Shown here one piece after another: positions 35,899 through 44,369 of a DNA stretch of 64,000 bases (the stretch's first letter is position 1; each line of letters begins with the position of its first letter). Made by a program: the position numbers and the translations under genes. The DNA lies in the NCBI GenBank assembly GCA_041739345.1, contig JBGSNZ010000002.1, positions 1 to 64,000 of the forward strand, given 5' to 3'. This DNA comes from DIGJ01 sp041739345 (GTDB lineage Bacteria; Bacillota; Clostridia; Lachnospirales; Lachnospiraceae). Below the pieces are notes generated by a model. The model had not been told where the DNA came from. It worked only from the letters and a program-made list of their open reading frames with translations, and did not search any database.

Positions 35899-35940
35899 AA
35901 AAAATCAGAGATAGAAATTTTAAAGAATTTCTATCTCTGA
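35899..35940 (-). terminator. Terminator of cyclophilin gene
   Basis: 15-bp perfect stem (35905-35919 with 35926-35940), with a T run on the minus-strand exit. Confidence 0.82.
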
Positions 35941-35999
35941 AATAAGTTATACATACTTAACTAAATGATATTGAGCGAAAGCTCCTCTTTTATTTTGAC

Positions 36000-36518
36000 T
36001 TAATTTTTTTCTGGTTCTGGATATTCTTCACCGAATAATTCAACGGTAACTTTTTTCATAACCTGTGGAGTCAATGGACGATCTGAATAATCGGTATCCA
36101 ACTCAGCAATTTTATTTACTACGTCCATCCCTTCCGTTACTTTACCAAAACCAGCATAAGAGCCGTCTAAGTGTGGGGAATCTTTATGCATGATAAAGAA
36201 CTGGGAACCAGCAGAGTTAGGCATCTGGGAACGAGCCATTGAAATAACACCAGCTGTATGCTTTAAGTCATTCTCAAAGCGATTCATAGAAAATTCGCCT
36301 TTGATTTGGTAACCAGGACCGCCCATTCCAGTTCCGTCTGGACAACCGCCCTGAAGCATAAATCCTTTGATTACGCGATGAAAGATAAGCCCATCGTAGT
36401 AACCCTTTGATACTAAAGAAATAAAGTTGTTAACCGTATTTGGTGCAACTTCTTTATACAATTCAACTTTAATCTGATCACCATTTTCCATTTCAATGGT
36501 TACAATTGGATTTGACAT
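36000..36518 (-). CDS. Cyclophilin-type peptidyl-prolyl isomerase
   Basis: 172 aa, single domain without signal peptide, so cytoplasmic. Cyclophilin motifs: FHRVIKGFMLQGGCPDGTGMGGPGY cut here to FHRVIKGFMLQGG, then MARSQMPNSAGSQFFI and YAGFGKVTEGMDVV. It catalyses cis-trans isomerisation of proline bonds. AAGGAAGG precedes the ATG. It stands alone with its own terminator. Confidence 0.95.
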   Translation of the reverse strand: MSNPIVTIEMENGDQIKVELYKEVAPNTVNNFISLVSKGYYDGLIFHRVIKGFMLQGGCPDGTGMGGPGYQIKGEFSMNRFENDLKHTAGVISMARSQMPNSAGSQFFIMHKDSPHLDGSYAGFGKVTEGMDVVNKIAELDTDYSDRPLTPQVMKKVTVELFGEEYPEPEKN

Positions 36519-36691
36519 AATGTTTTTCCTTCCTTTTCTTAAAATTCAGTATTTCTACTGCTATCTATAATAAAATATTTTATTCAAAATGTAAAACCAT
36601 TTTTTGTGATTTAGAATAAAAGAAGAAATAAGTTGCAAGATAGATGTTACAACTATATACTAAAGTCAAAGTTAGAAAGGATGATAAGTAT

Positions 36692-37366
36692 TTGGAAAAA
36701 GAAGAATATTTTAAACTTACACTTCCTTTTTGGAATAAACTTTCAAAGGAACAACAGAAATTATTTTTAGATAAATCACAGTTAAAATCGTTTCATGCAG
36801 GAGAAACTATGCATGCGGAACATAAAAACTGCTCTGGACTGTTTTTAATTAAGAAAGGGCAGGTTCGTGCCTATATCGTATCCGAATCAGGAAAAGAAAT
36901 TACACTATATCGTTTATTACACGGCGATTTATGCATTTTTTCTGCCTCATGTATGTTAAAGAACATTAATTTTGATGTTTTTGTAGAAGCAGAAAAAGAT
37001 ACCGAAAGCTATTTAATACCAGTCAAAGAGTTTGAAAAAATTTCAAAAGAATGTATGCCGGTACTTGAATATACAAATGAATTATTGTCTTCACGCTTTT
37101 CTGATGTAATGTGGATCATGGAACAGGTTGTATTTCAAAGTTTTGATAAAAGACTCGCAAATTTTTTATTGGAGCAATCCAATATGGAAGGATCGGATAC
37201 TTTTTCTATAACACAAGAGAAAATAGCAAGGCATCTAGGGAGTGCAAGAGAAGTTGTATCAAGGATGATGAAATATTTCGTTGAAGAGGAAATGATTACA
37301 TTGGCAAGAGGAAAGATTACCATAAATAATTTCGAAAAGCTGAATCAGTTAGTTGATTCAAAATAA
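36692..37366 (+). CDS. Crp/Fnr family transcription regulator
   Basis: About 224 aa. An N-terminal cyclic-nucleotide-binding-like beta barrel (FHAGETMHAEHKNCSGLFLIKKG) precedes a Crp-type winged HTH (ITQEKIARHLGSAREVVSRMM). It lacks the CxxC pattern of cluster-binding FNR, although cysteines are present (CIFSASCM). The start is uncertain: TTG 36692 after AAAGG is more plausible than ATG 36644, which lacks a ribosome-binding site. Target genes unknown. The second DegV gene follows. Confidence 0.85.
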   Translation: MEKEEYFKLTLPFWNKLSKEQQKLFLDKSQLKSFHAGETMHAEHKNCSGLFLIKKGQVRAYIVSESGKEITLYRLLHGDLCIFSASCMLKNINFDVFVEAEKDTESYLIPVKEFEKISKECMPVLEYTNELLSSRFSDVMWIMEQVVFQSFDKRLANFLLEQSNMEGSDTFSITQEKIARHLGSAREVVSRMMKYFVEEEMITLARGKITINNFEKLNQLVDSK

Positions 37367-37456
37367 TAGGTGAAGTATCTGGTAGAAATTTTCGTTTTTT
37401 TATGGTATACTGTAACAATGTTGATATAGAAAAAGAAAAATTCAATGAGGTGTTTT

Positions 37457-38341
37457 ATGATAAAGGTAGCAATCGTTACGGATAGTAACAGCGGTATTAC
37501 GCAGATGCAGGCAAAAGAATTGGGAATATTTGTAATACCAATGCCATTTTTTATAGATGGAACAGAATATTTTGAGGATATTAATTTAACGCAGGAAGAA
37601 TTCTATGAAAAGTTAAAAAGTGGAGCTAATATAGGAACATCACAACCGACGGTTGGAACCATACTTGATTTATGGGATGCATTAATAAAAGAATTTGATG
37701 AAATTGTTTATATACCAATGTCAAGCGGACTCAGTGGCTCTTGTCATACTGCGATTGGGTTAGCGCTTGAATATGATGGTAAGGTAGAAGTAGTAAATAA
37801 TCAGAGAATTTCTGTTACACAAAGGCAATCTGCAATGGATGCAAAAGAGCTTGCCTTGCAGGGAAAATCCGCATGTGAAATAAAGAAAATCCTAGAAGAT
37901 ACAAAATACGAATCTAGTATTTATATAACAGTAGATGACCTAAAATATTTAAAAAAGGGTGGGCGCATCACAGCGACTGCAGCGGCGCTTGGTTCCGTTT
38001 TAAATTTGAAACCAATCTTGACCATACAGGGGGATAAATTGGATGCCTATTCAAAATGCAGAGGTATGAAACAAGCAAAGAAAAATATGATAGAAGCATT
38101 GAAAAAAGATTTAGAAGAACGTTTTCCAAAAGCATATGCTGAGAAAAAGATTCATTTGCAGATAGCACATACGAACAACAGTGCATTAGCAGAAAGTTTT
38201 AAAGACGAAATCATGAAAGAATTTCCAGGTTTTGATATACATGTAGATCCATTATCATTAAGCATATCCTGCCATATAGGACCAGGTTCCTTAGCGTTTG
38301 CATGTACAACATATTTAGGGGTTGAATCAAAAAAGAATTAA
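37457..38341 (+). CDS. DegV family fatty-acid-binding protein (second copy)
   Basis: 294 aa. IVTDSNSGI at the N-terminus, MSSGLSGSCHTA, YLKKGGRIT and DPLSLSISCHIGPGSLAFAC, all standard DegV positions. It is diverged from the copy at 12960, suggesting different fatty-acid preference, as seen for multiple FakB proteins. GAGGTG precedes ATG 37457; ATG 37445 overlaps that site. An extended -10 (TGGTATACT) lies about 55 bases upstream. Confidence 0.92.
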   Translation: MIKVAIVTDSNSGITQMQAKELGIFVIPMPFFIDGTEYFEDINLTQEEFYEKLKSGANIGTSQPTVGTILDLWDALIKEFDEIVYIPMSSGLSGSCHTAIGLALEYDGKVEVVNNQRISVTQRQSAMDAKELALQGKSACEIKKILEDTKYESSIYITVDDLKYLKKGGRITATAAALGSVLNLKPILTIQGDKLDAYSKCRGMKQAKKNMIEALKKDLEERFPKAYAEKKIHLQIAHTNNSALAESFKDEIMKEFPGFDIHVDPLSLSISCHIGPGSLAFACTTYLGVESKKN

Positions 38342-38367
38342 AAAATTACATATTTTGAAAAAAATAG

Positions 38368-38396
38368 TTGCAAATTAACAATATGCGTGTTAAACT
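38368..38396 (+). promoter_or_regulatory. Promoter of tRNA-Leu
   Basis: TTGCAA at 38368-38373, 17-bp spacer, TAAACT at 38391-38396, 29 bases before the tRNA. Confidence 0.65.
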
Positions 38397-38425
38397 ATCT
38401 TAGCTGATGTTGTTAAAAGCAAAAC

Positions 38426-38508
38426 GCGGATGTGGCGGAATGGCAGACGCATCAGACTCAAAATCTGACGGTGGTAACATCGTGTGGGTTCAAGTCCCAC
38501 CATCCGCA
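38426..38508 (+). tRNA. tRNA-Leu (anticodon CAA)
   Basis: 83 nt class II tRNA. Acceptor stem gcggatg/catccgc plus discriminator A. Anticodon stem tcaga/tctga encloses loop ctcaaaa, giving CAA. The long variable arm (cggtggtaacatcg) and T-arm (gtgggttcaagtcccac) are clear. CCA is not encoded. Confidence 0.97.
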
Positions 38509-38510
38509 TA

Positions 38511-38553
38511 AAGAGTTTTAAATTCTTACAATAAGAATTTAAAACTCTTTTTT
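38511..38553 (+). terminator. Terminator of tRNA-Leu
   Basis: 18-bp perfect stem aagagttttaaattctta with its complement, 3-base loop, T run. Confidence 0.92.
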
Positions 38554-38581
38554 GTTATAAATCAATAAAAAGAAACCAATG

Positions 38582-38609
38582 TTGACATTGTTGGAAATTA
38601 TTATATAAT
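38582..38609 (+). promoter_or_regulatory. Promoter of rubredoxin/flavodiiron unit
   Basis: TTGACA at 38582-38587, 16-bp spacer, TATAAT at 38604-38609. An AT-rich palindrome aataat-N7-attatt at 38607-38625 overlaps its downstream edge and could be a PerR/Fur-type operator. Confidence 0.75.
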
Positions 38610-38683
38610 AATAGTAATCATTATTAACAATATAGTAACGTTATCATAACTTTTCGAGGAATCAATGAATGGAGGACTAATTT

Positions 38684-39286
38684 ATGGATAAAAAAGCAAT
38701 GTATCAATTGACTTATGGATTGTTCGTTTTAACAGCAAGAGACGGTGACAAAGACAATGGTTGTATCATAAATACAGCAATGCAAGTTACAACGAGTCCA
38801 AATCAAATCATTATTGTAGTAAATAAACAAAATTATACACATGATATAATTAAAAAGACAGGTGTTTTTAATGTGTGTGTATTATCAAATAAAGCGCCAT
38901 TTGAAACATTTAAAAATTGGGGATATCAAAGCGGAAAAGATACCGATAAAACGATAGGAATAACATTTAAGAGAGCAGAAAATGGTGTTATCTATTTAGA
39001 ACAGGATGCAAATGCGTATATTTCAGGAAAAGTAATTTCTTCCACCGATTTCGGAACACATACGATGTTTCTAGCAGAAGTGACCGATGCAAGTTCACTT
39101 TCGAGTGATGAATCTATGACATATACGTATTATCAAAGCAAGGTAAAACCAGCCACTAAAGTGGAAGAAGCAAAAAAAGGTTATCTATGTACGATTTGTG
39201 GCTTTATCTATGAGGGTGATGTATTACCGGATGATTATATCTGTCCAATATGTAAGCATGGAGTTGCAGATTTTGTTAAACTCTAA
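38684..39286 (+). CDS. High-molecular-weight rubredoxin (flavin reductase-rubredoxin fusion)
   Basis: 200 aa. Residues 1-150 are a flavin-reductase-like FMN domain (YGLFVLTARDGDKDNGCIINTAMQVTT). Residues 165-200 are a rubredoxin: YLCTICGFIYEG and YICPICKHG give the four Cys that bind one iron. In Moorella and other anaerobes this protein passes electrons from NADH to the flavodiiron protein, which is encoded next here (59 bases on). Together they reduce O2 or NO to protect an anaerobe. GGAGG precedes the ATG. Confidence 0.93.
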   Translation: MDKKAMYQLTYGLFVLTARDGDKDNGCIINTAMQVTTSPNQIIIVVNKQNYTHDIIKKTGVFNVCVLSNKAPFETFKNWGYQSGKDTDKTIGITFKRAENGVIYLEQDANAYISGKVISSTDFGTHTMFLAEVTDASSLSSDESMTYTYYQSKVKPATKVEEAKKGYLCTICGFIYEGDVLPDDYICPICKHGVADFVKL

Positions 39287-39345
39287 TAAAATGAGAAACA
39301 ACGGATAAAATAGAAAGAAAACAACATAAGAAATGAGGTAAAAGA

Positions 39346-40509
39346 ATGCCAGAAGAAAAAATATCAAATGATATTATATATATTGGAGTGAATGATAAAA
39401 CACTTGATTTATTTGAGAGTCAGTACAAGGTGCCAAATGGTGTCTCTTATAATTCCTATATAATATTTGATGAAAAAGTAACAATTATGGATACGGTTGA
39501 CAAGCGAGCATCAAAAGATTGGCTTATTAATTTAGAACTTGCATTAAATGGCCGTAATGCAGACTATTTGGTGGTTTCTCATATGGAGCCGGATCATGCA
39601 GCCAACATTCAAGTTTTGACTGAAAAATTTCCGGATATGAAAGTAATCGGTAATGCTAAGACATTTACAATGATATCCCAATTTTTCGATATTGATTTAA
39701 GTAACCGTTCGATTACGGTGAAAGAAGGAGATACCATTTGTCTTGGAACTCATCAATTACAATTTTTTATGGCACCTATGGTTCATTGGCCAGAGGTAAT
39801 GGTATCTTATGAGAGCACAGATAAGATTTTATTCTCTGCGGATGGATTTGGCAAGTTTGGAACCCTTGATACGGATGAAAACTGGGAAGATGAAGCTCAT
39901 CGCTATTTCATGAATATTTTAGGGAAATATGGACCATCCGTACAAACGTTATTAAAAAAAGTAGCACCGCTTGATATTAAGACAATTTGTCCTCTTCATG
40001 GACCGATTCTAAAAGAAAATCTGGCATTTTATCTTGATAAATATGATAAATGGAGTAGCTATCAGGTAGAAGAAGGTACAGTAATCGCTTATGCATCTAT
40101 TCATGGAAATACGGGAATCGTTGCTCGTAAAATTGCGGAAATTCTAACAGATATGGGTCAAAAAAATGTTATAGTAAGGGATCTGTCACGTGATGATATA
40201 TCCGAAGTAGTAACAAAAGCCTTTCAATATTCGAATCTTATTGTAGCGGCTGCGACCTATGATATGGGATTATTTCCATGTATGGAAGACTTTCTTCTGC
40301 ATCTAAAGGCGAAACACTATCACAAGCATAAAGTTGGAATTATTGAAAATGGCTCTTGGGCGCCAAAAGCTGGAGCGTGCATGAAATCCATACTGGAACA
40401 AATGAAGGAACTAGAAATTTCAGAGGAAATGGTTACGATTAAATCTTCTCTAAAATCAGAAAATATGGAACAACTAGGAGAGCTTGCCAATTGGATAACT
40501 AAAAAGTAG
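39346..40509 (+). CDS. A-type flavodiiron protein
   Basis: 387 aa. The metallo-beta-lactamase-like di-iron domain has HMEPDHAA (HxExDH), MVHWPEVM, SADGFGKFG and CPLHGPIL as metal ligands. The flavodoxin domain begins at about residue 250 (IAYASIHGNTGIVARKIAE). It reduces O2 to water or NO to N2O with electrons from the rubredoxin fusion encoded upstream. Length and order match class A. A terminator follows. Confidence 0.95.
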   Translation: MPEEKISNDIIYIGVNDKTLDLFESQYKVPNGVSYNSYIIFDEKVTIMDTVDKRASKDWLINLELALNGRNADYLVVSHMEPDHAANIQVLTEKFPDMKVIGNAKTFTMISQFFDIDLSNRSITVKEGDTICLGTHQLQFFMAPMVHWPEVMVSYESTDKILFSADGFGKFGTLDTDENWEDEAHRYFMNILGKYGPSVQTLLKKVAPLDIKTICPLHGPILKENLAFYLDKYDKWSSYQVEEGTVIAYASIHGNTGIVARKIAEILTDMGQKNVIVRDLSRDDISEVVTKAFQYSNLIVAAATYDMGLFPCMEDFLLHLKAKHYHKHKVGIIENGSWAPKAGACMKSILEQMKELEISEEMVTIKSSLKSENMEQLGELANWITKK

Positions 40510-40561
40510 TAAAGCAATAAATGACAAAAATGCGATTATCAGAATAATATGAATGATAGAC

Positions 40562-40615
40562 AAAGACTTTCTTATTTGATTTCTTAAAAGGAATTGGATT
40601 GAGAAAGTCTTTTAA
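40562..40615 (+). terminator. Terminator of flavodiiron gene
   Basis: aaagactttct pairs with agaaagtcttt across a 29-base loop, followed by T. The right arm overlaps the next promoter. Confidence 0.6.
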
Positions 40616-40627
40616 ATATGGTATGAT
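40599..40627 (+). promoter_or_regulatory. Promoter of anti-sigma-like gene and polA-coaE
   Basis: TTGAGA at 40599-40604, 17-bp spacer, TATGAT at 40622-40627. Its -35 box lies in the terminator stem. Confidence 0.6.
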
Positions 40628-40657
40628 TAGGGACGAGATGTAGATGGGGGGATTATC

Positions 40658-40969
40658 ATGACTTGCATCGAAACACAAAAGAATATGAAACCGTTTATTG
40701 TTGATAGACTAGACACTACGCAGTTAGAAGAATTTTTAATACATATTCGATCCTGCGAATCATGTAGGGAAGACTTAGAAGTATATTATACCATATTTGA
40801 AAGTATAAAGCTTTTGGATGAAGACAAGAATAGTAACATTCAAGTGGATTTTCATAAAAAAATGAAACGTGCGGAAGAAATCGTTCGCAGAAAGCATATG
40901 CGAACTTTTTATAAAAAAATGATTGTCGTTGTTCTAAGCATTATAATATCCTTAATAATTGAAAAGTAG
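40658..40969 (+). CDS. Small membrane protein with zf-HC2-like anti-sigma domain
   Basis: 103 aa. HIRSCESCREDLEVY carries the Hx3Cx2C zinc pattern of anti-sigma ZAS domains, and residues 84-100 (KKMIVVVLSIIISLII) form a C-terminal membrane anchor. In canonical cases the cytoplasmic zinc domain holds an ECF sigma factor, but no sigma gene is adjacent. GGGGGG precedes the ATG, and polA starts 9 bases downstream. Partner unknown. Confidence 0.65.
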   Translation: MTCIETQKNMKPFIVDRLDTTQLEEFLIHIRSCESCREDLEVYYTIFESIKLLDEDKNSNIQVDFHKKMKRAEEIVRRKHMRTFYKKMIVVVLSIIISLIIEK

Positions 40970-40978
40970 AGGGAAACT

Positions 40979-43708
40979 ATGAGAGAAAAGATTGTATTAA
41001 TAGATGGACACAGTATTTTAAATCGTGCATTTTATGGTATACCAGACCTGACGAATGCAGAGGGAACCCATACCAATGCAGTTTATGGTTTTTTAAATAT
41101 TATGTTTAAGATTTTAGAGGAGGAACATCCGGAATATTTAACGGTTGCTTTTGATGTAAAAGCACCAACTTTTCGACATGAGATGTTTGAAGCATATAAA
41201 GGGACCAGAAAACCGATGCCGGAAGAATTGAGACAGCAGGTTCCAATTATACAAGAACTACTAAAAGCAATGCAGATTTCTGTGGTTGTAAAACCTGGTT
41301 TTGAGGCAGATGATATTATAGGAACGATTGCAAAGAAAGCGGAAACAGAGGGCATCCAGGTTTCACTAATTTCAGGAGATCGCGATTTACTGCAACTTGC
41401 ATCAAATGATATTAAAGTTCGTATACCAAAAACTAAGATGGGCGGCACGGAAGTCGAAGATTATAATACGCAGCAGGTAATTGAAAAATATGGAGTAACA
41501 CCAAGTCAAATTATAGATTTAAAAGGTTTGATGGGAGATACTTCTGACAATATACCGGGAGTTCCTGGAATAGGTGAAAAACGAGCATCCAATATTATTG
41601 CAAGCTTTGGATGTATCGAAAGCGCAATGGAACATATAGACGAAGTAACACCTCCAAAAGCGAGAGAAAATTTAAAGGAATATTATGAACTTGCAGTTTT
41701 GAGCAAAAAGCTTGCAACGATTGATACCGATGCACCGATTGATTATGTCATTGAAAATGCAAGAATTCAGAATTTTTATACAGAGGAAGCGTTTCATATC
41801 GTAAAACGAATGGAGTTTAAGAACATACTAAGTCGTTTCTCCTCCGATTTAAGCCATAATGATTCCATGGAAATAGAGTTTGTGACAATTGAGAAAAAGA
41901 AAGAATGGGAACGTCTTTTGGAGCAAATGCTTGCACCAAGCATTTCTTTGGTTGGATTACATGTAGTACAGACATTGGAAGATAACAATCAAAAATTTGC
42001 ACAAGAGCAAAATGGACAGTATTCATTGCTTGATTTTAATACATTGGAGTCTGGGATGATTGGAGTTTCTTTTTCTTTTGAATCCAAGGAGAAGGATATT
42101 ACGGCATTCGCTTTTGTTGGTAGTCAGATTACAGAAAATGATATCAGTGAAGCACTGAAACAGTTACAAATTAGTAAAAAGACTATTTCTGTCATTGATT
42201 TAAAAAGCCAGTTAAATCGTTTGCCATTTAAGCAAGAAGATAAGGTATATGATTTAGCAATTGGCGCCTATTTATTAAATCCATTGCAAGACGATTATCA
42301 TTATGATGATATTGCAAAAGATTACGAAGGAATCCACATTCCAAGCCAGATGGAACTTCTTGGTAAAATGCCTCTTTCAGAAGCTAGAAACAAAGCACCA
42401 GATCAATTAGTGAACTTAGGATGTTATCATAGTTTAACCGCACGCAATGCTTCTTCAAAGATTTTGGATCGTCTAAAAGAAGAGGAATCACTTGAATTAT
42501 ATGAAACCATTGAAATGCCACTTGTTTATACGTTGTATGATATGGAAGCAAGAGGTATTATGGTAAACAGGGAAGCTCTCAAACAATACGGAGATCAACT
42601 GGTGGGTAGAATTGAACAATTGGAAGCTCAGATTTATGAATTGGCAGGCGAAAATTTTAATATTAATTCACCAAAACAACTTGGGGTGATTTTATTTGAA
42701 AAATTACAATTACCACTTGCAAAGAAAACAAAGACCGGATATTCTACATCAGCGGATATCCTTGAAAAATTAAAAGGCGAAGATCCAATCATTTCACTTA
42801 TCCTGGAATACCGACAACTGACAAAGCTTAAGTCAACTTATGCAGATGGACTTGCTAATTATATTAGCCATGAAGATGAGCGAATTCATGGTAAATTCAA
42901 TCAGACGATTGCTGCAACTGGCCGAATCAGCAGTACAGAGCCAAATCTTCAAAATATTCCTATTCGTATGGAACTTGGACGAAAAATAAGAAAGGTATTT
43001 ATTCCAAAGCCTGGATTTGTATTTTTAGATGCGGATTATTCCCAGATTGAACTTAGAGTACTTGCTCATATGTCGGGTGATGAAAAATTAATTGCCGCTT
43101 ATAAGGAGGCGCAGGATATCCATGCAATTACTGCATCCGAAGTATTTCATACTCCACTGAATGAAGTTACTTCACTTCAAAGAAGCAATGCAAAAGCAGT
43201 CAATTTTGGAATCGTATACGGTATTAGCTCTTTTGGACTTGGACAGGATCTAAATATTTCCAGAAAAGAGGCGGAAGGCTATATCACCAAGTATTTCGAA
43301 ACGTATCCAAAGGTAAAAGAGTTTATAGATCGGTTGGTAGAAGATGGTAAGGAGAATGGATATGTTACAACTTTATTCCATCGAAGACGTCCAATACCAG
43401 AATTATCTTCTAGCAATTTCATGCAGCGTTCCTTTGGAGAGAGAATTGCAATGAATTCTCCAATACAAGGAACAGCAGCGGACATCATAAAAATTGCAAT
43501 GATACGGGTAAATGAACGACTAAAAAACGAAAATAGAAAGTCAGCTTTGATATTACAGGTACATGATGAACTTTTAATTGAAACTGCAAAAGATGAAATC
43601 GATGTCGTGAAATCCATTTTAGAAGAAGAGATGCATCGTGCAGCTAATTTAGAGGTAATACTTGAGATTGATGTAAATAAAGGTGACAATTGGTATGAGG
43701 CAAAGTAA
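40979..43708 (+). CDS. polA: DNA polymerase I
   Basis: 909 aa. N-terminal 5'-3' nuclease (LIDGHSILNRAFYGI, GDTSDNIPGVPGIGEKRA), a middle 3'-5' exonuclease-like domain, and a C-terminal family A polymerase (FLDADYSQIELRVLAH motif A, RSNAKAVNFGIVYGIS motif B, QVHDELLIE motif C). The proofreading domain has lost the usual DxE pair (LLDFNTLES region), as in Bacillus-type enzymes, so proofreading is probably absent. It fills gaps and processes Okazaki fragments. GAGGG precedes the ATG; coaE starts within its stop (TAATG). Confidence 0.97.
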   Translation: MREKIVLIDGHSILNRAFYGIPDLTNAEGTHTNAVYGFLNIMFKILEEEHPEYLTVAFDVKAPTFRHEMFEAYKGTRKPMPEELRQQVPIIQELLKAMQISVVVKPGFEADDIIGTIAKKAETEGIQVSLISGDRDLLQLASNDIKVRIPKTKMGGTEVEDYNTQQVIEKYGVTPSQIIDLKGLMGDTSDNIPGVPGIGEKRASNIIASFGCIESAMEHIDEVTPPKARENLKEYYELAVLSKKLATIDTDAPIDYVIENARIQNFYTEEAFHIVKRMEFKNILSRFSSDLSHNDSMEIEFVTIEKKKEWERLLEQMLAPSISLVGLHVVQTLEDNNQKFAQEQNGQYSLLDFNTLESGMIGVSFSFESKEKDITAFAFVGSQITENDISEALKQLQISKKTISVIDLKSQLNRLPFKQEDKVYDLAIGAYLLNPLQDDYHYDDIAKDYEGIHIPSQMELLGKMPLSEARNKAPDQLVNLGCYHSLTARNASSKILDRLKEEESLELYETIEMPLVYTLYDMEARGIMVNREALKQYGDQLVGRIEQLEAQIYELAGENFNINSPKQLGVILFEKLQLPLAKKTKTGYSTSADILEKLKGEDPIISLILEYRQLTKLKSTYADGLANYISHEDERIHGKFNQTIAATGRISSTEPNLQNIPIRMELGRKIRKVFIPKPGFVFLDADYSQIELRVLAHMSGDEKLIAAYKEAQDIHAITASEVFHTPLNEVTSLQRSNAKAVNFGIVYGISSFGLGQDLNISRKEAEGYITKYFETYPKVKEFIDRLVEDGKENGYVTTLFHRRRPIPELSSSNFMQRSFGERIAMNSPIQGTAADIIKIAMIRVNERLKNENRKSALILQVHDELLIETAKDEIDVVKSILEEEMHRAANLEVILEIDVNKGDNWYEAK

Positions 43709-44304
43709 TGAGTGCATGCAAAGTAATTGGATTGACGGGTGGGGTAGGATCAGGTAAGACCTTTGTAGCGGCCTATGCCCATGAAAAATACGGAGTACCA
43801 ATAATTCTTGCGGATGAGGTAGGACACCTTGCATTAATGCCTTCAACTATGACTTATGCAAAAGTTGTGGACATTTTTGGTAGAGATATCCTAACAGAAG
43901 ATGGCACCATTGACCGCAAGCAACTAGGAAATCTTGTGTTTTCAGATGCATCAAAATTGGAGGCGCTCAATCATATTGTGCATCCATTTATTGAGGAGTA
44001 TATAAAAGACGAGATTACACAATTAAAAGAAGAAACAAAAGCAAAATATATTTTATTAGAGGCGGCGATTCTCCTAGAATCAAATCTGGTTTTTCTTTGC
44101 GATGAGATATGGTTCGTAAAAGCGGGGGAAGCGGTTCGAAGGGAACGGCTGAAGTCTTCAAGAGGATACACGGAACAGAAAATTAATGACATAATCAAAG
44201 CGCAACTTTCTGAATCAGAAATTGAAAAGCGAGTTGATCAGATAATTGTGAATAATGGTAATCTTCAAGAAATGGACAAACAATTAGAAATTTTACTAGT
44301 TTAA
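43708..44304 (+). CDS. coaE: Dephospho-CoA kinase
   Basis: 198 aa. P-loop LTGGVGSGKTFVAAY at the N-terminus, DEVGHLAL next, HPFIEEYI in the middle and RRERLKSSRGYTEQ in the lid, all CoaE features. It phosphorylates the 3'-OH of dephospho-CoA, the last step in CoA synthesis. It overlaps polA by one base; the polA-coaE pair is conserved in Firmicutes. Confidence 0.95.
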   Translation: MSACKVIGLTGGVGSGKTFVAAYAHEKYGVPIILADEVGHLALMPSTMTYAKVVDIFGRDILTEDGTIDRKQLGNLVFSDASKLEALNHIVHPFIEEYIKDEITQLKEETKAKYILLEAAILLESNLVFLCDEIWFVKAGEAVRRERLKSSRGYTEQKINDIIKAQLSESEIEKRVDQIIVNNGNLQEMDKQLEILLV

Positions 44305-44369
44305 TGAAATGTTTTATGATAAAATATACCGAATAATGTTATTTTACGTTACAGATGGAGGGAAACTGG

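Noticed and set aside
31868..35999. Flanking att direct repeats for the mobile-DNA scar
   Set aside because: I compared the edges by eye and found only short AT-rich matches. The tandem agatttacac near 31931-31955 is on one side only.
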